A stretch of 13,022 nucleotides of DNA from CAYUVF01 sp964448045 (GCA_964448045.1 CAYUVF010000079.1:1-13022), one strand, 5' to 3'; shown: positions 6,145-12,731, numbered from the stretch's first letter. Notes: generated by a model from the letters alone, not told the origin. Program-made: numbers and translations.

Positions 6145-7854
6145 ATGCCTATCGATCGCCGCAACTTTCTCGAAGCCTGCTCGGCCCTGGGGTTGGGCGG
6201 GACGCTCTTTCCCGGCGCGCTCTACGCCCAGGTCGCCGACGAGGACGAGACGCCCATCACCACCGATCACATTGCCGCCGCCGAAACGATCGCGGGCCTC
6301 GACTTCACCGCCGAGGAGCGCGAGCTGATGGTCGAGTCGTTGAACGAGAAGCTGGAGCAGTACCAATCCCTCCGCGAAGTCGACATCCCGAATAGCGTCG
6401 TCCCGGCCACCACGTTCGATCCGCGCATCGGCGGGGCGTCGATTCCGGACATCGAAGACGCGATGGAGTGGTCGGCGCGGCCCGTCGAGCGGCCGGCCTC
6501 CGACGAAGAATTGGCGTTCATGACCGTCGCCGAGCTGTCGTATCTGCTGGCGACGCGGCAAGTCACCTCGCTGGAGCTGACGGAGCTGTATCTGCGGCGA
6601 CTCAAGGAATACGATCCGACGCTGAAGTTTGTCGTCACGTTCACCGAGGAGCGGGCACGGCGGCAGGCGCGGCGGGCCGATGAAGAGTTGAACGCCGGCC
6701 AGTGGCGCGGCCCGCTGCACGGCATTCCGTGGGGCGCGAAAGACCTGCTCGCCGTCGAAGGCTACAAGACGACGTGGGGCGCAACACCCTATCAGGATCA
6801 GCAGATCGACGCGACGGCGGCGGTCGTGCAGCGGCTCGATGAGGCGGGCGCCGTACTCGTCGCCAAGTTGACGCTCGGTGCGCTGGCGTGGGGCGATGTA
6901 TGGTACGGTGGGACGACCAAGAACCCGTGGAACGTGGAGCAGGGGAGCAGCGGCTCGTCGGCGGGGCCGGGCTCGGCGGTGGCGGCCGGATGTGTGGGGT
7001 TTGCGATCGGGTCGGAGACGCTGGGCTCCATCGTGTCGCCTTCGACGCGCAACGGCGTCACGGGCCACCGGCCGACGTTTGGTGCGGTGCCGCGGACCGG
7101 CGCGATGGCGCTGTCGTGGACGATGGACAAGCTCGGCCCGATGGCGCGCTCGGCGGAGGACTGCGCGCTCATTTTCGACGCCATCCGCGGGGCCGATGCG
7201 GGCGATCCGACGTCCGTTGATATGCCCTTTCCGTACGACGCCACCCTCGACATCGGCACCCTGCGCGTCGGCTACTTGGAGGAGGCGTTCGGAGGCGATT
7301 ACGACAACGCCGACGCCGATCAGCGGACGCTCGCGGCGCTGCGCAATCAAGTCGGCATCGACCTCCAGCCGATGTCGCTGCCGACCGATCTGCCCGTCGG
7401 CGCCATCCTGGGCATGCTCGACGTGGAAGCCGCCACGGCCTTCGACGAGCTGACGCGCTCGGGCGGCATCGATGAGCTGGTGCGCCAGGGCGAGAACACG
7501 TGGCCGAATGTCTTCCGTGCGGCGCGCTTCATCCCGGCGGTCGAGTATCTGCGGATGAGCCGCGCCCGCACAAAGCTCATGCAGGCCATGCACGCGGCGA
7601 TGCAGGACGTGGACGTGTTCGTCTCGCCGTCGTACCGGGGCGGCGTGCTGGGCATCACCAACCTGACCGGCCATCCGTGCGTCTGCGTGCCGAACGCCTT
7701 CCGCCCGCTGGACGATCAGCCCAACTCGCCGCGCCGCCAGCCCGATAGCATCACGTTCGTCGGCTCGCTCTACCGCGACGATCAGGTGATCGCGCTGGCG
7801 CAGGCCTATCAGCGTGAAACCGATTTCCACCGCCGCCGTCCGCCGATTAAGTGA
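6145..7854 (+). CDS. Tat-exported amidase-signature family enzyme
   Basis: A 569-residue amidase-signature hydrolase, related to the GatA fold, expected to cleave an amide bond outside the cytoplasm. The N-terminus DRRNFLEACSALGLGG (4-19) is a twin-arginine signal followed by a short hydrophobic core and a likely cleavage near YAQ (27-29). The catalytic triad Lys-cisSer-Ser can be placed: Lys199 in GIPWGAKDL, Ser268 in QGSSGSSAG, and nucleophile Ser295 in ETLGSIVSP. The usual DTGGS here reads ETLGS, with Leu293 replacing a glycine. An amidase core follows (RPTFGAVPRTGAM; DKLGPMARSAEDC). The C-terminal half is shorter and less conserved, and the usual strand before the C-terminus is recognisable at SPSYRGG. 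Residues 30-120 form an N-terminal extension typical of exported homologues. It is not a tRNA amidotransferase subunit because it is exported and has no gatB/gatC next to it. The substrate is unknown. Its TGA stop lies inside the first unit of the downstream heptad repeat. Confidence 0.92.
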   Translation: MPIDRRNFLEACSALGLGGTLFPGALYAQVADEDETPITTDHIAAAETIAGLDFTAEERELMVESLNEKLEQYQSLREVDIPNSVVPATTFDPRIGGASIPDIEDAMEWSARPVERPASDEELAFMTVAELSYLLATRQVTSLELTELYLRRLKEYDPTLKFVVTFTEERARRQARRADEELNAGQWRGPLHGIPWGAKDLLAVEGYKTTWGATPYQDQQIDATAAVVQRLDEAGAVLVAKLTLGALAWGDVWYGGTTKNPWNVEQGSSGSSAGPGSAVAAGCVGFAIGSETLGSIVSPSTRNGVTGHRPTFGAVPRTGAMALSWTMDKLGPMARSAEDCALIFDAIRGADAGDPTSVDMPFPYDATLDIGTLRVGYLEEAFGGDYDNADADQRTLAALRNQVGIDLQPMSLPTDLPVGAILGMLDVEAATAFDELTRSGGIDELVRQGENTWPNVFRAARFIPAVEYLRMSRARTKLMQAMHAAMQDVDVFVSPSYRGGVLGITNLTGHPCVCVPNAFRPLDDQPNSPRRQPDSITFVGSLYRDDQVIALAQAYQRETDFHRRRPPIK

Positions 7855-7958
7855 GTGGCGAGTGGCGAGTAGCGAGTTGCGAATGGATTGCGCAACACTC
7901 GCCTCAGCAGAGCGGTTCGAAAATTGTCACTCGTCACTCGTAATTCGCAGTTCGCCAT
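7853..7958. repeat. GARTNRC heptad repeats in inverted arms
   Basis: Five tandem 7-mers on the plus strand (GAGTGGC twice, then GAGTAGC, GAGTTGC and GAATGGA, 7853-7887) face five 7-mers of the same class on the minus strand (7924-7958). Read in reverse complement these are GAATGGC, GAACTGC, GAATTAC and GAGTGAC twice. The arms are separated by 36 bp containing the palindrome TTGCGCAA. The first unit overlaps the amidase stop codon, and the last ends 4 bp before the next ATG. The arms could fold on each other imperfectly. Confidence 0.85.
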
Positions 7959-7962
7959 TCCC

Positions 7963-8919
7963 ATGCGTATTGTCTCCCTGCTTCCCGCCGCGACGGAATG
8001 GATTTGTGCCTTCGGGGGGCGCGAGGACCTCGTCGGGCGCTCGCACGAATGCGATACCCCGCCCGCGGTGTCGGATCGGCCCGCCGTCACTACAGCGACG
8101 TTTGAGAGCGGGGGCGATTCGGCAGCGATCGACGACCGGGTGCAGGAGCAGTTGCAGCAGGGCCTCAGCCTGTATGAGGTGGATCTTGACCGCCTCCGCG
8201 CGCTGGAGCCCGATCTGATCGTGACGCAGGCGCAGTGTGAGGTCTGCGCGGTGTCGCTGCCGCAGCTCGAAGAGGCGCTCGCCGATTGGTCGGGCGCGCA
8301 GCCGGAGGTGCTCTCGATGGAGCCGCTCACGCTCAAGGAGGTGCTCAACACGGTGCTGCGGCTCGGGCGAAAGATGGGCCGAGCGGAGGCGGCGATGCAG
8401 GTCGTCGCCGAGAACGAGCGCACGCTCAAAGTGCTGCGCAACCGCCTCGGCATCGACCGGCGCACCGATCCGGAGACGCTACCATCGGTCGCCTGCATCG
8501 AGTGGATGGAGCCGTTGATGACGGCCGGGCACTGGATGCCCGACGTCGCCGACATGGCCGGCGGCCGCGCCGTTGTTGCCGAAAAGGGCGAGCCGTCCCC
8601 GACGGTTGACTGGGAGGCGATCCGTGCCGCCGATCCCGACGTGATTGCCCTTATGCCGTGCGGCTTTGCGATGGACGAAACCATCCGCGACCTCCACTAT
8701 CTCACCGAGCGTCCTGGCTGGGCCGATCTGCGCGCCGTCCGCAACGGGCGCGTGCACCTTTTCGATGGCAATGCCTACTTCAACCGGCCGGGACCGCGGC
8801 TCTACCGGTCTATCGAGTTATTGGCGGCAGCACTTCATCCAGAGCGCGTACCAGCAGATGTGCTCAACATCCAGCCATGGGAGATGCAGTCATGGGACGG
8901 CCTGCGGGCCAGCACCTGA
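7963..8919 (+). CDS. BtuF-like cobalamin/metal-chelate binding protein
   Basis: A 318-residue protein of the TroA/BtuF periplasmic-binding fold. The N-terminal signature MRIVSLLPAATEWICAFG followed by LVGRSHECD (23-31) is typical of proteins annotated as cobalamin-binding or ABC-transporter substrate-binding. LYEVDLDRLRALEPDLIVTQ (70-89) and the QCEVCAVS motif (91-98) follow. The second lobe ends with NRPGPRLYRSIELLAAALHP (274-293). The start at 7963 gives the usual beginning of the fold at residue 2, and an upstream start at 7888 would only translate repeat DNA. There is no signal peptide or lipobox, unlike true BtuF, and no permease or ATPase gene nearby. The ligand may therefore not be cobalamin, and the protein may act in the cytoplasm. 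No B12 riboswitch precedes it, since the upstream gap is repeat DNA. Family call firm, ligand uncertain. Confidence 0.88.
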   Translation: MRIVSLLPAATEWICAFGGREDLVGRSHECDTPPAVSDRPAVTTATFESGGDSAAIDDRVQEQLQQGLSLYEVDLDRLRALEPDLIVTQAQCEVCAVSLPQLEEALADWSGAQPEVLSMEPLTLKEVLNTVLRLGRKMGRAEAAMQVVAENERTLKVLRNRLGIDRRTDPETLPSVACIEWMEPLMTAGHWMPDVADMAGGRAVVAEKGEPSPTVDWEAIRAADPDVIALMPCGFAMDETIRDLHYLTERPGWADLRAVRNGRVHLFDGNAYFNRPGPRLYRSIELLAAALHPERVPADVLNIQPWEMQSWDGLRAST

Positions 8920-9131
8920 ATGTGGCGTGGGGCCGGATCGGTCGCTGCATGGAGATGAGCCTAATTCGAGGAATTTCTGCGCTGTGGCCGGGATCATCTG
9001 GTTTCGCGATCTTGTTTGTGTGAGTCGGAAAATTGAGAAGGAAGTCCGTTTGCGCTTCGGCCGGGTGTCAATGGCCGGGGCGCCGGCGCTTCTGTGCCCT
9101 TCACCCCGTTGCAGTCAGTACATCAATCTAT

Positions 9132-10178
9132 ATGAAACGCTCGGAGTTTGATTACGACTACCCCAAAGAACTTGTCGCCGAGTACCCCGCAGAGCCGCGC
9201 GACAGCTGCCGGCTGATGGTGCTTCACCGGGAGGACCAGACCATCGAGCATCGGATGTTCGAAGACTTGCCGGGGTACTACAACGAGGGCGACGTCATGG
9301 TCGTCAACGATACGAAGGTGTACCCGGCGCGTTTGTATGGCAAAAAGAAGAAGACTGGAGCCGATATCGAGGTCTTTCTGCTCCGGGAACTGAACCCCGA
9401 GAGCCGCCTCTGGGACGTGATGGTCGATCCGGCGCGGAAGATCCGCATTGGCAACAAGCTGTACTTCGACGACGACCTCAGCGCCGAGGTGATCGACAAC
9501 ACGACCTCACGCGGGCGGACAATACGTTTTTCGTTCGAGGGGCGCAACGATGAGCTGTACGAGAAGATTAACGTCATCGGCGAGACGCCCCTACCGCCGT
9601 ACATTAAGCGCGATGTGGAAGAGGAAGACCGCGATCGGTATCAGACGATCTTTGCCGAGCGGCGCGGCGCCGTGGCGGCCCCGACGGCGGGCTTGCACTT
9701 CACCGATGAGATGGTGCAGACGCTCAAAGACGAAGGCGTCGACCTCTATCCGATCACCCTGCACGTGGGCCGCGGCACCTTCCGCCCCGTGGGCGTCGAG
9801 GACCTGACGAAGCACCGGATGGACTCCGAGCAGTTCGAGATTCCGAAAGAAACGGCCGATGCGGTCAACAAGGCGCTGTTGTCGGAGGAGAACTCTGTGA
9901 CGGCGATCGGCACGACCGTCGTGCGAACGATCGAGTCGAGCCTCTCGGCGTCGCACACGCTCAAGGCCGATTCGAGTTGGACCGATCTGTTCGTCTATCC
10001 ACCCTATGAGTTCAAGATCACCGAGCGGATGCTGACCAACTTCCACCGCCCTGAGAGCACGGTCATGATGATGACGGCGGCCTTCGCCGGATACGATTTT
10101 CTGCTTGAGGCCTACGAGGAAGCGATCGAAGAAGAGTACCGCCTGTTCTCCTTCGGCGATGCGATGCTGATTCTGTAG
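9132..10178 (+). CDS. queA: S-adenosylmethionine:tRNA ribosyltransferase-isomerase
   Basis: QueA transfers and isomerises the ribosyl part of S-adenosylmethionine onto 7-aminomethyl-7-deazaguanine in tRNAs with GUN anticodons, forming epoxyqueuosine. The 348-residue product has the full set of family blocks: VVNDTKVYPARLYG (57-70), DIEVFLLREL (78-87), GETPLPPYIKR (150-160), RYQTIFAERRGAVAAPTAGL (169-188), TLHVGRGTFRPV (209-220), AIGTTVVRTIES (258-269) and TNFHRPESTVMMM (302-314). I chose the ATG at 9132 because MKRSEFDYDYP is the normal N-terminus. An in-frame start at 9033 adds 33 residues of non-homologous sequence. No Shine-Dalgarno is seen. The 212-bp gap upstream (8920-9131) has no gene and no recognisable promoter or preQ1 riboswitch. 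queA appears to lead an operon with ispD, ispF and the DedA gene. Confidence 0.97.
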   Translation: MKRSEFDYDYPKELVAEYPAEPRDSCRLMVLHREDQTIEHRMFEDLPGYYNEGDVMVVNDTKVYPARLYGKKKKTGADIEVFLLRELNPESRLWDVMVDPARKIRIGNKLYFDDDLSAEVIDNTTSRGRTIRFSFEGRNDELYEKINVIGETPLPPYIKRDVEEEDRDRYQTIFAERRGAVAAPTAGLHFTDEMVQTLKDEGVDLYPITLHVGRGTFRPVGVEDLTKHRMDSEQFEIPKETADAVNKALLSEENSVTAIGTTVVRTIESSLSASHTLKADSSWTDLFVYPPYEFKITERMLTNFHRPESTVMMMTAAFAGYDFLLEAYEEAIEEEYRLFSFGDAMLIL

Positions 10179-10229
10179 CAGGCCCCGCATCCGTGCTGTT
10201 TGATTGACTCAACCGAGCCCGACCGGGAG

Positions 10230-10967
10230 ATGACTGCGCAGCCAATGGAGGATACGCCGCCCGCGTCCGAGGTCGCCGTGCTCGTGCCCGCGGCCGGGCA
10301 GGGGCGGCGCCTGGGAGGGGAGCGCAAGCAGTTCCGCACGTTGGGTGGCGAGCCGCTGCTGGTGCAAACGCTCCGCGTGTTCGAGCAGCATCCTCAGGTC
10401 GATCATGTCGTCGTCGCTGCGCCGGCCGAACAGAGCGGCCTGCGGGAGACGAGCGAGTTGCTGCACGAGGCCGGGCTCCGCAAAGTCATCGTGCTCGTCG
10501 AGGGCGGCGATTCGCGGCAGGCGTCGGTGCGGCGTGCTCTCCGTGCCGTGCCTGCGCCCGCCGACATCGTGCTCGTCCACGACGCCGTCCGCCCGTTCGT
10601 CGCGCCCGGCGCCATCTCGCGCCTGATCGACGCCGTCTGCGCTCACGGAGCCGCGGCCCTCGCTATCCCCGTTGCCGATACGCTGCGTGAGATGGACGAG
10701 GACTGCTTCGGCGCTACAGTCCCGCGCTCAGGGCTCTATCGGATGCAGACGCCGCAAGGCTTCCGCCGCGCCTGGCTCGAAACCGCGCACCACCGCGCGC
10801 TAGATTCCGAGGTCGCGGCAACCGACGACGTCGAACTCGTCCAGCAAGCCGGTCACGCGGTGCATTACGTCGAAGGCAGCGCGCACAACTTCAAGATCAC
10901 CACGTCCGCCGACTGGGTGATGGCGCAGTCGCTCTGGGCAGACTGGCCCGATCACGTTGCGCAATAA
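10230..10967 (+). CDS. ispD: 2-C-methyl-D-erythritol 4-phosphate cytidylyltransferase
   Basis: IspD joins CTP to 2-C-methyl-D-erythritol 4-phosphate, the third step of the MEP isoprenoid pathway. With the ATG at 10230 the protein has 245 residues. Visible motifs are the CTP loop PAAGQGRRLGG at 20-30 with Lys33 and Gln34, EGGDSRQASV at 91-100, HDAVRPF at 117-123, TPQGF at 174-178, TDD at 198-200 and NFKIT at 220-224. All are standard for IspD. The start is uncertain: an in-frame TTG at 10200 would add 10 residues and an ATG at 10245 would remove 5. A GGGAG sits too close to the 10230 ATG to be a normal ribosome binding site. It lies 51 bp after queA and 87 bp before ispF, the usual partner gene. 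Confidence 0.95.
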   Translation: MTAQPMEDTPPASEVAVLVPAAGQGRRLGGERKQFRTLGGEPLLVQTLRVFEQHPQVDHVVVAAPAEQSGLRETSELLHEAGLRKVIVLVEGGDSRQASVRRALRAVPAPADIVLVHDAVRPFVAPGAISRLIDAVCAHGAAALAIPVADTLREMDEDCFGATVPRSGLYRMQTPQGFRRAWLETAHHRALDSEVAATDDVELVQQAGHAVHYVEGSAHNFKITTSADWVMAQSLWADWPDHVAQ

Positions 10968-11000
10968 GACGGCTCCCATTCCGCGCCGCAGCACCAAAGC

Positions 11001-11053
11001 CGGCAACCTCCAAAGCTGCACCCCTTCAACCTGCCAACCTAAAACCAGAAACC
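11001..11053. repeat. CAACCT-type heptad-like tract between ispD and ispF
   Basis: The ispD-ispF spacer from about 11003 consists of loosely repeated 7-8 bp units around CAACCT or AAACC (for example CAACCTC at 11004-11010, CAACCTG at 11028-11034, CCAACCT at 11034-11040). The spacing is less regular than in the 7853-7958 array and no inverted arm is visible. It runs to the base before the ispF ATG and so replaces any Shine-Dalgarno. Confidence 0.55.
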
Positions 11054-11054
11054 C

Positions 11055-11549
11055 ATGCGCGTAGGCTTCGGATACGACGTGCACCGGCTCGTGGAGGGAC
11101 GGCCTCTGATCCTCGGTGGCGTGACCCTTCCCCATGATACCGGTCTGCAGGGCCACTCCGATGCCGATGTCCTCCTGCATGCCATCGCCGATGCCCTGCT
11201 GGGGGCCGCGGCGCTGGGCGACCTCGGGGCCCTTTTCCCGGATACCGAGGATGCGTGGAAAGATGCCGATAGCCTGGATCTGCTCCGGCAGGTTGCCAAT
11301 CGGGTTCGCCAGGCCGGATTCGAGATTAACAATGTTGATGCGACGGTGGCACTGCAGCAGCCCAAGCTGCGCCCGCACATCGATGCGATACGCACGAACA
11401 TTTCCGGGGCGCTGCAGCTCGACCGCGGAGCCGTATCCGTGAAAGCGACAACGACGGAAGGGCTCGGCTTCGTGGGGGAGGAGCACGGCGCATCGGCCTA
11501 CGCCGTCTGCGCGATTCAGCCTGTACAGCCTTCCGAAACGCCGACGTGA
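11055..11549 (+). CDS. ispF: 2-C-methyl-D-erythritol 2,4-cyclodiphosphate synthase
   Basis: IspF cyclises 4-diphosphocytidyl-2-C-methyl-D-erythritol 2-phosphate with release of CMP in the MEP pathway. The 164-residue product has the invariant zinc ligands in canonical positions: Asp8 and His10 in GYDVHRL and His42 in DADVLLHA. GHSDAD at 33-38 belongs to the substrate site, and the C-terminal TTEGLGF motif is also present. The length fits the family (about 157-160) with a short C-terminal extension. The ATG at 11055 gives the normal N-terminus. The stop codon TGA (11547-11549) overlaps the GTG start of the DedA gene, which implies translational coupling. Confidence 0.97.
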   Translation: MRVGFGYDVHRLVEGRPLILGGVTLPHDTGLQGHSDADVLLHAIADALLGAAALGDLGALFPDTEDAWKDADSLDLLRQVANRVRQAGFEINNVDATVALQQPKLRPHIDAIRTNISGALQLDRGAVSVKATTTEGLGFVGEEHGASAYAVCAIQPVQPSETPT

Positions 11550-12202
11550 TCGCCGACCTGGTATCCGACTTTGTGACGTGGATGCAGGCGCTACCGCCGC
11601 TTTGGGCGTACTGCATCGTGCTCACCATCGCGTACGGAGAAAACATCGTCCCGCCGATTCCCGGCGATCTGATCGTCGTGTTTGGGGGATATTTGGCGGG
11701 GTTGGGGCAACTCAATCTGGGCATCGTCGTGCTGCTGTCCACCATTGGCGGTGCGCTTGGTTTCATGAGCATGTACGCGATCGGCTATCGGCTCGGCGAG
11801 GCCGTGCTCGACCCCGATCGCCTGCGATGGATTCCGCAAGATCAGATCGACAAGGCCCAGCGGTGGATTCAGCGATGGGGCTACGGGGTAGTCGCGGCCA
11901 ACCGCTTTCTGAGTGGAGCGCGCTCTGTGATCTCGCTCACCGTGGGCATGGCGCGGATGTCGCCGGCAGTCACGGCGTGGTGGTGTACCGTCAGCGCCGC
12001 TGTGTGGACCGCTCTTATTTCCTATGCCGGATATGCCGTAGGCGAGAACTGGCGGATCGTGATTGTGTATCTGCGCCTCTACGGCCGGTTTGTGTTGGGG
12101 GCATTGGTGCTGGTGGCATTGGGGCTGCTCGTGCGGGCTTATTGGCGCCGTCAGCAGGGTCAAGATGAAGGCCCTGTGCGAAAAACCGATGGGGACGGAT
12201 GA
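11546..12202 (+). CDS. DedA (VTT/SNARE-associated) family membrane protein
   Basis: A 218-residue polytopic inner-membrane protein. It starts at GTG 11546, sharing GTGA with the ispF stop. Family hallmarks are ENIVPPIPGD at 32-41 (Glu32 and the PPxPG re-entrant segment), a GGALGFMSMYAIGYRLGE segment at 68-85, and ANRFLSGARSVISLTVGMAR at 118-137 with Arg120 and Arg126. Hydrophobic segments lie at about 17-30, 42-73, 139-165 and 170-197, and the C-terminus is a charged tail. Some DedA proteins recycle undecaprenyl phosphate across the membrane and others support proton-dependent envelope homeostasis; which applies here cannot be read from the sequence. Coupling to ispF, which supplies isoprenoid precursors, favours a polyprenyl-phosphate link, but this is inference. 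Confidence 0.9.
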   Translation: MIADLVSDFVTWMQALPPLWAYCIVLTIAYGENIVPPIPGDLIVVFGGYLAGLGQLNLGIVVLLSTIGGALGFMSMYAIGYRLGEAVLDPDRLRWIPQDQIDKAQRWIQRWGYGVVAANRFLSGARSVISLTVGMARMSPAVTAWWCTVSAAVWTALISYAGYAVGENWRIVIVYLRLYGRFVLGALVLVALGLLVRAYWRRQQGQDEGPVRKTDGDG

Positions 12203-12206
12203 GGAC

Positions 12207-12237
12207 TTGACGCCGTACGGAACAGTTATTACTCTTG
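12207..12237 (+). promoter_or_regulatory. Bacteroidota-type promoter of the tRNA-tuf operon
   Basis: TTG at 12207-12209 is followed by 20 bp and then TACTCTTG at 12230-12237. The Bacteroidota primary sigma consensus is TTG, 19-21 bp, TA-N2-TTTG; this matches with one substitution in the downstream box. The first mature tRNA base is 26 bp further on, leaving room for a short 5' leader. The TTG box begins 5 bp after the DedA stop codon, so the operon has its own promoter in a very tight gap. Confidence 0.65.
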
Positions 12238-12263
12238 CGTTCTACGAGATACCCTGATGCTGG

Positions 12264-12339
12264 CTGACGTAGCTCAATTGGTAGAGCAGCTCACTTGTAA
12301 TGAGCAGGTTAGGGGTTCAAGTCCCCTCGTCAGCTCCAC
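12264..12339 (+). tRNA. tRNA-Thr (UGU)
   Basis: A 76-base tRNA with acceptor stem GCTGACG (12264-12270) pairing with CGTCAGC (12329-12335). The anticodon stem GCTCA/TGAGC encloses loop CTTGTAA, giving anticodon UGU. T arm GGGG/CCCC with TTCAAGT, discriminator T and an encoded CCA at 12337-12339. It is the first tRNA of the operon, equivalent to E. coli thrU. The 95-bp spacer to the next tRNA (12340-12434) has no recognisable element. Confidence 0.97.
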
Positions 12340-12434
12340 ATAGCAGATAGGTTGATCTCGGATCGATTCACCCGAAATTCGCGCGTCTACGTGGCACCTT
12401 GTGCGTAGTTTGTGCTATAACGAGAATCGGGCCC

Positions 12435-12520
12435 GGGCAGGTAGCGAAGTGGCCAAACGCAGCAGACTGTAAATCTGCCGGTTTTTACCTTCGTAGGTTC
12501 GAATCCTACCCTGCCCACCA
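12435..12520 (+). tRNA. tRNA-Tyr (GUA)
   Basis: An 86-base class II tRNA with a long variable arm. Acceptor GGGCAGG (12435-12441) pairs with CCTGCCC (12510-12516). Anticodon stem GCAGA/TCTGC encloses loop CTGTAAA, giving anticodon GUA. T arm GTAGG/CCTAC, discriminator A, encoded CCA at 12518-12520. It is equivalent to E. coli tyrU, and its GUN anticodon makes it a natural substrate of the queA product encoded upstream. Confidence 0.97.
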
Positions 12521-12524
12521 GCGG

Positions 12525-12582
12525 GTTTGAGTTTAACGTTTCAGGTTCTTGGTTCTGGGGTTGCGAACTTAGAACTCGGAAC
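12525..12582. repeat. TTCNNGG heptad repeats between tRNA-Tyr and tRNA-Gly
   Basis: Consecutive 7-mers phased at 12525, 12532, 12539, 12546 and 12553 follow a loose TTYNNGG pattern (TTTCAGG, TTCTTGG, TTCTGGG). They are followed by an opposing arm (12560-12582) that reads TTCCGAG and TTCTAAG on the minus strand. The tract fills almost the whole spacer between two tRNAs of one operon, so it should be transcribed and then removed during tRNA processing. Confidence 0.7.
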
Positions 12583-12590
12583 CGATCCCG

Positions 12591-12663
12591 GCGGGAGTAG
12601 CTCAATTGGTAGAGCATCAGCCTTCCAAGCTGAGGGTCGCGGGTTCGAATCCCGTCTCCCGCT
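12591..12663 (+). tRNA. tRNA-Gly (UCC)
   Basis: A 73-base tRNA with acceptor GCGGGAG (12591-12597) pairing with CTCCCGC (12656-12662) and discriminator T12663. Anticodon stem TCAGC/GCTGA encloses loop CTTCCAA, giving anticodon UCC. T loop TTCGAAT. Unlike the other three tRNAs here, CCA is not encoded (the next bases are CAC), so the end must be added by CCA-adding enzyme. Equivalent to E. coli glyT. Confidence 0.96.
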
Positions 12664-12672
12664 CACTACATT

Positions 12673-12731
12673 TTCGAATGCGGAACGTCGGGTGACGAGG
12701 AATCGGCATTCGGGCGTCGGCACTCGAAATT
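12673..12731. repeat. NNTCGGC heptad repeats between tRNA-Gly and tRNA-Thr
   Basis: 7-mers phased from 12673 to 12728 share a central TCGG-like core, clearest in AATCGGC (12701-12707), ATTCGGG (12708-12714), CGTCGGC (12715-12721) and ACTCGAA (12722-12728). The ends of the tract, TTTTCGA and TCGAAAT, are partly complementary. As in the preceding spacer, the tract occupies nearly all the space between two tRNA genes. Confidence 0.65.

Noticed and set aside
5947..7830. Long minus-strand ORF of about 627 codons opposite the amidase
   Set aside because: It is an antisense shadow of a GC-rich gene, with Arg/His-rich low-information sequence and no recognisable motifs. It runs through two genes and a repeat spacer.
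6145..7854. gatA (Glu-tRNA amidotransferase subunit A)
   Set aside because: The twin-arginine signal, the N-terminal extension and the lack of gatB/gatC neighbours point to an exported amidase of the same superfamily.
7853..7958. CRISPR array
   Set aside because: The units are 7 bp and contiguous, with no spacers, and no cas genes are in the window.
7855..7962. Cobalamin riboswitch before the BtuF-like gene
   Set aside because: The gap is too short, has no B12-box-like sequence and is fully explained by heptad repeats.
9033..9131. Upstream extension of queA by 33 codons
   Set aside because: The extra residues do not resemble QueA, whose N-terminus is expected at MKRSEFDYDYP.
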